From: Gammaproteobacteria bacterium
GTDB lineage: Bacteria > Pseudomonadota > Gammaproteobacteria > UBA5335 > SLRW01
Assembly (NCBI GenBank): GCA_007134115.1
Contig: SLLK01000379.1
Location: 1 to 10,940, forward strand
Length of the DNA stretch: 10,940 bases
Direction of reading: 5' to 3'
The stretch's first letter is position 1. The number at the start of each line of letters is the position of its first letter. Shown here in pieces: positions 5,999 to 10,940 of this stretch. A program made the translations under genes and the position numbers. Under the pieces are notes generated by a model, which was not told the DNA's origin, did no database searches, and worked only from the letters and a program-made list of their open reading frames with translations.

Positions 5999-7024
5999 GT
6001 GAACAAACGGACCGCAATGATTACCGTGCCGCTGGCGCTGTTCCTGGCAGCACTGGCCGCCCTGGCCTACGGTGGCTGGCATTATGCGCATGCGCCACTG
6101 GAGGAAATAGGCGAACCCGCGCCGCTGGTGGTCACCCCCGGCATGTCGCTGCACGCAGTGGCACGCGAACTCGAACGCCGCCAGGTTATTCCCTCTGCGC
6201 GCGGATTGGTGCTGGTTGCGCGCGCCCAGGGCAAGGCCGACACGATTCGCAGCGGCGAGTACCAGCTCAGGCCCGGCATGAGCAGACAGGATATCCTGCG
6301 TGACCTGGTGCAGGGCAATGTATTGATGCACCGGATCACACTGATTGAAGGCTGGAACTTTGCCGAGGTTCGACAGGCGCTGGAAAACCACGAGGCGGTG
6401 GACAACACCCTGGCCGAATTGCCCGACGACGAGCTCATGGCGGCGCTGGGACATGAAGGCGAGCATCCCGAAGGTCTTTTCTTCCCCGACACCTACACCT
6501 TCGCCCGCGGTACCACGGACCGCAGCATCCTCAATCAGGCCTATACACGCATGCAGACCGTGCTGGCCCGTGAATGGGAGCAGCGGCAGCCGGATCTACC
6601 CATAGACACACCGTACGAAGCGCTGATCCTGGCCTCACTGGTGGAAAAGGAAACCGGTGCGGAACATGAACGGGGCCAGATAGCCGGCGTCTTTGTACGT
6701 CGACTCAACCGCGGCATGCGGCTGCAGACCGATCCCACCGCCGTTTATGGCGTAGACGATTACTACGGCGTAGTGCGCCCGCATCACGTACGGCGCGACC
6801 ATCCCTATAACACTTACACGCGCGCCGGTCTGCCGCCGACACCCATTGCCATGCCCGGCGCCGCAGCGATCCACGCCGCATTGAATCCCGAACCCGGCGA
6901 CAGCCTGTACTTCGTTTCCCGGCGCGACGGCACCCACCATTTCTCGGCGACACTGGAAGAACACAACCGGGCCGTGGATCGTTATCTGCGTGGCGGCAGG
7001 CCGCGTCCCGTGGAGCCGGACTAA
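5999..7024 (+). CDS. mltG: Endolytic peptidoglycan transglycosylase MltG (YceG)
   Basis: An inner-membrane lytic transglycosylase that cuts nascent glycan strands inside the chain and is thought to set glycan length by ending polymerisation. It has 341 residues. A single N-terminal membrane anchor spans about 8-26 (ITVPLALFLAALAALAYGG) with the rest periplasmic; a LysM-like region follows (about 43-115, VVTPGMSLHAVARELERRQVI), then the YceG catalytic domain. The catalytic glutamate is E218 in ASLVEKETG, the same number as in E. coli MltG. Other family motifs are EGLFFPDTYTFARGT (158-172), RLNRGMRLQTDPTAVYG and YNTYTRAGLPPTPIAMPG. The start is GTG at 5999 with GGAGG 12 bases upstream; ATG at 6017 is an alternative with no SD. 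It lies between pabC and tmk as in most gammaproteobacteria. Confidence 0.96.
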   Translation: MNKRTAMITVPLALFLAALAALAYGGWHYAHAPLEEIGEPAPLVVTPGMSLHAVARELERRQVIPSARGLVLVARAQGKADTIRSGEYQLRPGMSRQDILRDLVQGNVLMHRITLIEGWNFAEVRQALENHEAVDNTLAELPDDELMAALGHEGEHPEGLFFPDTYTFARGTTDRSILNQAYTRMQTVLAREWEQRQPDLPIDTPYEALILASLVEKETGAEHERGQIAGVFVRRLNRGMRLQTDPTAVYGVDDYYGVVRPHHVRRDHPYNTYTRAGLPPTPIAMPGAAAIHAALNPEPGDSLYFVSRRDGTHHFSATLEEHNRAVDRYLRGGRPRPVEPD

Positions 7025-7065
7025 GCGCCCCGACCTCGTCTTGCGGGCGCACAGGAGATCAGGCA

Positions 7066-7683
7066 GTGGCACGAGGATTGTTTATTACCGTGGAAGGCGG
7101 GGAGGGCGCGGGCAAAAGCACCTGTGTGCCGGAGCTCGCCGCATTTCTTGCCGGTCACGGCATCGATGTGGAGGTCACGCGTGAACCGGGGGGCACGGAA
7201 GTGGCCGAGCGTATACGGGCATTACTGCTGGCACCCGGCGCCATACCGGATGATACGGAACTGCTGCTGATCTTCGCCGCGCGCGCGGCCCATCTTGCCG
7301 AGCGCATACGCCCCGCACTTGAGCAGGGCCGCTGGGTGTTGTGTGACCGTTTCACTGATGCCACCTACGCCTACCAGGGCGGTGGACGGGGCATCCCGCC
7401 CGGGCGTATTGCGGAACTGGAACAATGGGCACAGGGTGAACTGCGCCCCGACCTGACCCTGCTCTTCGATGTAGAGGTGGCCGAAGGTTTCAAAAGGGCG
7501 CGTGGCAGAGCGCGCGCTGCCGACCGATTCGAAAGCGAACAGCGTGATTTCTATCAGCGGGTACGCAACACCTATCTGGAGCGCGCGCGCGCGGAACCAC
7601 AGCGCTTTCGGCTGATCGACGCCAACCGCAAACCGGATGAGGTACTCACAGCGGCCTGCACCGAACTTGAGAAATTACTTTAA
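7066..7683 (+). CDS. tmk: Thymidylate kinase Tmk
   Basis: Phosphorylates dTMP to dTDP with ATP, an essential step toward dTTP. The 205 residues show the P-loop EGGEGAGKST (10-19), the TREPGGT motif (38-44) for nucleotide binding, the catalytic DRF motif (94-96), YQGGGRGI (103-110) and an arginine-rich LID segment (KRARGRARAADRFE, 143-156). A P-loop without arginine together with arginines in the LID is the bacterial type II arrangement. The start is GTG at 7066 with AGGAGA seven bases upstream, which gives the usual MARGLFITVEG beginning. The stop TAA at 7681 lies inside an inverted repeat that may end or attenuate transcription before holB. Confidence 0.97.
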   Translation: MARGLFITVEGGEGAGKSTCVPELAAFLAGHGIDVEVTREPGGTEVAERIRALLLAPGAIPDDTELLLIFAARAAHLAERIRPALEQGRWVLCDRFTDATYAYQGGGRGIPPGRIAELEQWAQGELRPDLTLLFDVEVAEGFKRARGRARAADRFESEQRDFYQRVRNTYLERARAEPQRFRLIDANRKPDEVLTAACTELEKLL

Positions 7684-7705
7684 AAGTAGAATAAAGTTCT
7701 TTTTT
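7663..7705 (+). terminator. Nested inverted repeat with T6 at the end of tmk
   Basis: The outer arms GAACTT (7663-7668) and AAGTTC (7694-7699) are perfect complements and are followed at once by six T residues (7700-7705). Inside them TACTT (7676-7680) and AAGTA (7684-7688) form a second perfect stem whose three-base loop is the tmk stop codon TAA. The stems are AT-rich and separated by unpaired bases, so folding strength is uncertain. The outline is that of a weak intrinsic terminator or attenuator between tmk and holB. Confidence 0.35.
7667..7695 (+). promoter_or_regulatory. Candidate holB promoter at the end of tmk
   Basis: TTGAGA (7667-7672, five of six to the -35 consensus) is spaced 17 bases from AATAAA (7690-7695, four of six to the -10). 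A start near 7702 would give a short AT-rich leader before the TTG start of holB. It overlaps the terminator-like repeat, so only one of the two readings may be right. Confidence 0.25.
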
Positions 7706-7735
7706 ATTAATTAAATACAGAGAGTTTCTTATACT

Positions 7736-8794
7736 TTGGATGAACTGAAAGCACCATTACCGTGGCAACAGGAGGCCTGGCAGCAGTTGCAACAGGCGCG
7801 CAGCACAGAGCGGCTGGCGCACGCCATGCTGCTGGAGGGCCCCCGGGGCACCGGCAAACAATTGCTGGCCAGTGCGATTGCGGCCAGTCTGTTGTGCGAG
7901 CGCACGGACGCCGATGGCCACGCCTGCGGGCACTGTCGCAGCTGCGCCTTGTTCAAGGCAGAGACGCACCCGGATTTTCTGGTGGTCGGCCCTGACAATG
8001 AACGTGCCACCCAGATCGGCGTCGACAGCATTCGACACCTGAGCGAACTGACCGGCCTCAAGAGCCAGTACCACGCCCGCCGCGTGGTGATCGTATCGCC
8101 GGCCGAGGCAATGAATGCGAATGCGGCTAACGCGCTGCTCAAAACGCTGGAAGAGCCCGCTGCCGATACGCTGTTACTGCTGGTCAGTTCCCATCCGGCG
8201 CGACTGCCGGCCACCGTGCGCAGCCGTTGTCAACGGCTCACAGTCAAGGCGCCGGCGCGCGACACGGCCCGCCAGTGGCTCTCAGGCCGCCATGCCGGGC
8301 TGGCGCCGGAGCAGATCGACCTGGTGCTCGATTTCAGTGGTAACGCGCCGTTGCTGGCCGCCGATATGCTGGCCGGTGACTTCGTTGCCGTGCAGGAACG
8401 GCTGTTCAGCCAGTGGGAAACTATCTGCATGCGCGGCGTTGACCCGCTGGCTGTCGCCGCCGAATGGTCCGCCGAGATGGAACTGGACACCGTGTTACGC
8501 TGGCTCAGCTACATCTGCATGGGTTTGATCCGGGTGCGCACGGGCGCCGGCCGACAGGGCTTGCCCGAGGCGCTGCAGCAGCGCCTGGCCACCATTGCCG
8601 AGGCGGTATCACCGGAACAGGTTTTTCTTTACCTTGATGTGCTCTATTATTACCGTCAGATCATTGATCACCCGGTCAACCAGACTCTGGTGCTGGAGAC
8701 ACTCCTGATTCCATGGTGGTACAAGCTGGAGTGGCCCCTGGAGTCCTTGATACGCAGCGATCCAACAGAGAGAGCCGCAGCAACATGGCCATGA
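7736..8794 (+). CDS. holB: DNA polymerase III delta' subunit HolB
   Basis: The delta' subunit of the clamp loader, which with delta and tau/gamma opens the beta sliding clamp and loads it on primed DNA. The 352-residue protein begins LPWQQEAWQQL and has an AAA+ domain: GPRGTGKQ (35-42) as the Walker A position, a zinc module with C54, C64, C67 and C70 (CGHCRSC), NALLKTLEEP (132-141), and the SRC motif (163-165) that supplies the arginine finger to the neighbouring ATPase. The Walker A serine/threonine is replaced by Q42, consistent with delta' being a non-ATPase. A C-terminal helical collar domain follows. The start is taken as TTG at 7736: an in-frame TAA at 7712 closes the frame upstream, no ATG or GTG intervenes, and the nearby ATG at 7740 is out of frame. 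The SD is weak. It overlaps pilZ by 10 bp. Confidence 0.94.
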   Translation: MDELKAPLPWQQEAWQQLQQARSTERLAHAMLLEGPRGTGKQLLASAIAASLLCERTDADGHACGHCRSCALFKAETHPDFLVVGPDNERATQIGVDSIRHLSELTGLKSQYHARRVVIVSPAEAMNANAANALLKTLEEPAADTLLLLVSSHPARLPATVRSRCQRLTVKAPARDTARQWLSGRHAGLAPEQIDLVLDFSGNAPLLAADMLAGDFVAVQERLFSQWETICMRGVDPLAVAAEWSAEMELDTVLRWLSYICMGLIRVRTGAGRQGLPEALQQRLATIAEAVSPEQVFLYLDVLYYYRQIIDHPVNQTLVLETLLIPWWYKLEWPLESLIRSDPTERAAATWP

Positions 8795-9144
8795 AGATGC
8801 CCGGATCACCGCAACAGGGGATTCTCACCCTGACCATCAAGGACAAGAGTGCGCTTTACGTGGCGTACATGCCCTTCGTCAAGAACGGCGGTCTGTTTAT
8901 TCCCACCAACAAGGCCTACCGCATCGGCGACGAGGTATTTATTCTGCTCACACTGATGGACAACGCTGAACGTCTGCCGGTGGCAGGCAAGGTGATATGG
9001 GTCACTCCGCGCGGCGCGCAGGGCAAACGAACAGCAGGTATTGGCGTACAGTTCAGCTCGCAGGATGGCGGCACCACACAGAAAAAGATCGAAACCTATC
9101 TGGCTGGCGCCCTCAACGCAGAACGTCCCACCCACACCATGTAA
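8785..9144 (+). CDS. pilZ: Type IV pilus PilZ protein (non-canonical PilZ domain)
   Basis: A single-domain PilZ protein of 119 residues, the family usually encoded after holB and needed for type IV pilus assembly in Pseudomonas and Xanthomonas, where it works with the assembly ATPase PilB and FimX. Recognisable stretches are GILTLTIKDKSALYVAYMPF (12-31), GGLFIPTNKAYRIGDEVFILLTL and RLPVAGKVIWVTPRGAQGKRTAGIGVQF, then KIETYLAG and a C-terminal RPTHTM. The RxxxR and D/NxSxxG motifs that bind c-di-GMP in canonical PilZ domains are not visible, as is usual for this subgroup. The ATG at 8785 is preferred because the purine run AGAGAGAG (8767-8774) lies ten bases upstream; the ATG at 8791 is also possible. 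Its start overlaps the holB stop, so coupling is likely. No other pil genes are in the window. Confidence 0.94.
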   Translation: MAMKMPGSPQQGILTLTIKDKSALYVAYMPFVKNGGLFIPTNKAYRIGDEVFILLTLMDNAERLPVAGKVIWVTPRGAQGKRTAGIGVQFSSQDGGTTQKKIETYLAGALNAERPTHTM

Positions 9145-9148
9145 TGAA

Positions 9149-9171
9149 GAAGGGCCCCACCGGGGCCCTTC
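9149..9171. terminator. Strong hairpin between convergent pilZ and fadD
   Basis: GAAGGGCCCC (9149-9158) and GGGGCCCTTC (9162-9171) form a perfect ten-pair stem with the three-base loop ACC, five bases after the pilZ stop. The plus-strand tail is CTGTTTACG and the minus-strand tail TCATTACAT, so U tracts are short on both sides. Its place between convergent genes fits a bidirectional terminator ending the fab-pilZ block and fadD. Nothing else is seen in 9145-9211. Confidence 0.75.
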
Positions 9172-9211
9172 CTGTTTACGAACACTGGAAACTGAACCAC
9201 TTCGAACCTGT

Positions 9212-10927
9212 CTATCCCCTCAACGCCTTCTTGTCGATCTTGCCCACCGGCGTCAGCGGGATCTCGTCCACGATGTGGATCTCCTTGGGCACCTTGTAGG
9301 CCGCCATGTGCTCCTTGCAGAAGGCCAGCACGGTTTGCTTGACCGCGTCTTCGGATTGACGGCGACCCGCCTCCGAAGGCTCCACATAGAGGGTAACAAT
9401 GTCGTTGCCCGGGCGCTTGGCATCCGGCTTGCCGATGACTGCAGACAGTTCGACTTCCTGGAGTTCCTTGAGCTTGTTCTCCACTTCCACCGAGAACACC
9501 TTGTAACCGCCCACGATGAGCATGTCCTTGGCCCGGTCACAAATGGTGATATAGCCTTCCTCGTCCATCATCGCGATATCACCGGTGTAGAAGAAAGTCT
9601 TGCCGTCGAACTTGCGCAAGGCCTTCTTGCTCTCTTCCGGCAGGCCCAGGTAGCCACGGAACACCTGCGGGCCATTGGCAATCAACTCGCCGGGCTCATT
9701 AAAAGGCATTTCCTTGTCGCCCGTCTCGGCATCAACGATGCGGATATCCGTGCCGGGGATAGGGACCCCCACGGTACCCGGCTTGGCACGCCCGGGCGGG
9801 TTGGTGGTCAGCATCGGACTGGTTTCGGTCAGGCCGTAGGCTTCGCAGTACTTGCCCTTGCCAACGTACTTTTCAACCTGCTTGATCAATTCCACCGGCG
9901 CCGGCGCAGCCCCCGACATGGCAATCTTGAGCTGGGAGAAATCAACCTTCGCGAACTCGGGTTCTTCCAGCAACATCTGGAAGAGGGTGGGGACGTTACC
10001 GATCAGGGTAGGGGGGAACTGCTGCATGGCCCTGGAAAAGCTCTTTACATCACGCGGATCGGGCACCACGATCACCCGCGCACGCTGGCGCAGGCTCATC
10101 AGGGCCACACCCAGGCCGGCGGCGTGGAAGTAGGGGAAAACCGAAGCAAAGGTATCCTTGCCGACCTCGTAGTTCACCAGCGCCTCACTCTGGGCAGCGT
10201 TGGAGAGCACATTGCGCAGGGTCAGCTCGGCACCCTTGGGTTTGCCGGTGGTGCCGCCGGTGTACTGGATCAGCACCACATCATCCATGTCCACGTGCTC
10301 AAGCACACGGGCATCACTGGCCGCGTTGATTGCCGGCCAGTAATCCACCACCTTGATCTGCTTGAGTTCCGGCAGCTTGATTTTGGGCACCTTGCCCAGC
10401 CACACCGCCAGCTTTTTCTTCCATCCCGGCAGAAAATCAATGGGGCTGGCGACAATGGCCGCCTTGAGTTCAGGCAACTTGCCGTCATTGGGCACTCCGG
10501 CTTCCACAAACAGCTGATCCAGTGAGACCAGGAAGCGAATGCCCGCATTCTGGACCTGATAGGCCAGCTCATCAGGCTTGAGCAGCGGCGACACGCCTGA
10601 GGCGGCACAGCCCAGCTTGGAGGCCGCCAGCAGCCCGATCAGGTACTGCGGGGTGTTGGGCAGGTGCAGTCCGATCACATCACCACGCTCGGCTCCCAAA
10701 TCGCGCAGCATATTGGCGAAGCGATTGGCCCATTGATCAAGCTCGCCATAAGTCAGGGAAATACCCAGATACTCCACACAGGGCGCGTCAGGCGCTTCCT
10801 GTACGTGTTTTTCCACCGTTTCGGCAATGGATTCCTCGCTCACCGGCGGCATATCGGCCGATATATCGCCGAGGGCGGCCTCCCATGGCCGGGCATTCTT
10901 TTTCTTGGCAGATGCAGTGGAACTCAT
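9212..10927 (-). CDS. fadD: Long-chain fatty acyl-CoA ligase, FadD-like
   Basis: A 571-residue ANL-superfamily acyl-CoA synthetase that activates free fatty acids through an acyl-adenylate to acyl-CoA, for beta-oxidation or lipid recycling; probably cytoplasmic and membrane-associated. An N-terminal stretch of about 30 residues with KKK precedes the adenylation domain. Core motifs are YTGGTTGKPKG (222-232, ATP/AMP P-loop), YGLTETS (364-370), YTGD (447-450, ribose-binding aspartate D450), DRAKDMLIVGGYKVFSVEVE (464-483, hinge and CoA region) and PLTPVGKIDKKALRG at the end, with K563 as the catalytic lysine. The start ATG at 10927 has GGAGGA six bases upstream. FadD is the best guess because of PYFHAAGL and GDVIGLHLPNTPQY, but substrate chain length cannot be told from motifs. 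It faces the fab block rather than joining it. Confidence 0.9.
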   Translation of the reverse strand: MSSTASAKKKNARPWEAALGDISADMPPVSEESIAETVEKHVQEAPDAPCVEYLGISLTYGELDQWANRFANMLRDLGAERGDVIGLHLPNTPQYLIGLLAASKLGCAASGVSPLLKPDELAYQVQNAGIRFLVSLDQLFVEAGVPNDGKLPELKAAIVASPIDFLPGWKKKLAVWLGKVPKIKLPELKQIKVVDYWPAINAASDARVLEHVDMDDVVLIQYTGGTTGKPKGAELTLRNVLSNAAQSEALVNYEVGKDTFASVFPYFHAAGLGVALMSLRQRARVIVVPDPRDVKSFSRAMQQFPPTLIGNVPTLFQMLLEEPEFAKVDFSQLKIAMSGAAPAPVELIKQVEKYVGKGKYCEAYGLTETSPMLTTNPPGRAKPGTVGVPIPGTDIRIVDAETGDKEMPFNEPGELIANGPQVFRGYLGLPEESKKALRKFDGKTFFYTGDIAMMDEEGYITICDRAKDMLIVGGYKVFSVEVENKLKELQEVELSAVIGKPDAKRPGNDIVTLYVEPSEAGRRQSEDAVKQTVLAFCKEHMAAYKVPKEIHIVDEIPLTPVGKIDKKALRG

Positions 10928-10940
10928 AATGACTCCTCCA

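Noticed and set aside
7730..7735. TATACT as a -10 box for holB
   Set aside because: It would place the transcription start at about 7742, after the TTG start codon, so it cannot serve the full-length gene.
9041..10525. A 494-codon open frame on the plus strand opposite fadD
   Set aside because: It is antisense to an acyl-CoA ligase with all core motifs; its translation is rich in His, Gln, Leu and Arg without domain character, as expected from a GC-rich shadow frame.
1..10940. A new defence, mobile or biosynthetic system
   Set aside because: Every long stretch is accounted for by well-known core genes; no transposase, integrase, direct-repeat array, toxin-antitoxin pair or unexplained conserved-looking frame was found.

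Overview
The window looks like ordinary chromosomal core sequence of a GC-rich gammaproteobacterium, possibly Chromatiales-like or related to the Pseudomonas/Xanthomonas side of the class. The main evidence is the gene order fabD-fabG-acpP-fabF-pabC-mltG-tmk-holB-pilZ, which is a classic gammaproteobacterial run. The PilZ-type protein also closely resembles the type IV pilus PilZ of Pseudomonas. The lineage is an inference, because no rRNA or other marker is present.

Layout. (1) Bases 1-1235, minus strand: three overlapping type II secretion pseudopilin genes, gspG, gspH and the first 97 codons of gspI, running off the left edge. (2) Bases 1236-1484: a divergent promoter region. (3) Bases 1485-9144, plus strand: fabD, fabG, acpP, fabF, pabC, mltG, tmk, holB, pilZ. 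(4) Bases 9145-9211: a strong hairpin between convergent genes. (5) Bases 9212-10927, minus strand: a complete fadD-like acyl-CoA ligase, with its Shine-Dalgarno sequence at the very end of the window.

The plus-strand block links membrane and envelope growth to replication. FabD loads malonyl groups on the acyl carrier protein AcpP. FabF condenses and FabG reduces during fatty acid elongation. PabC makes p-aminobenzoate for folate. MltG cuts nascent peptidoglycan. Tmk makes dTDP. HolB is the delta' subunit of the DNA polymerase III clamp loader. PilZ belongs to type IV pilus biogenesis. The fab genes usually found just upstream of fabD (rpmF, plsX, fabH) are absent; T2SS genes sit there instead.

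The most interesting non-coding structure surrounds acpP. There is a near-perfect dyad built from two GGATTCC units upstream, a candidate promoter, and a perfect 24-bp palindrome resembling a terminator between acpP and fabF. A second structured AT-rich patch lies between tmk and holB. Three genes (gspH, fabF, holB) appear to start with TTG and two (mltG, tmk) with GTG. I found no tRNA, rRNA, CRISPR array, insertion sequence or prophage sequence, and no convincing undescribed system. The findings below are modest regulatory and synteny observations.
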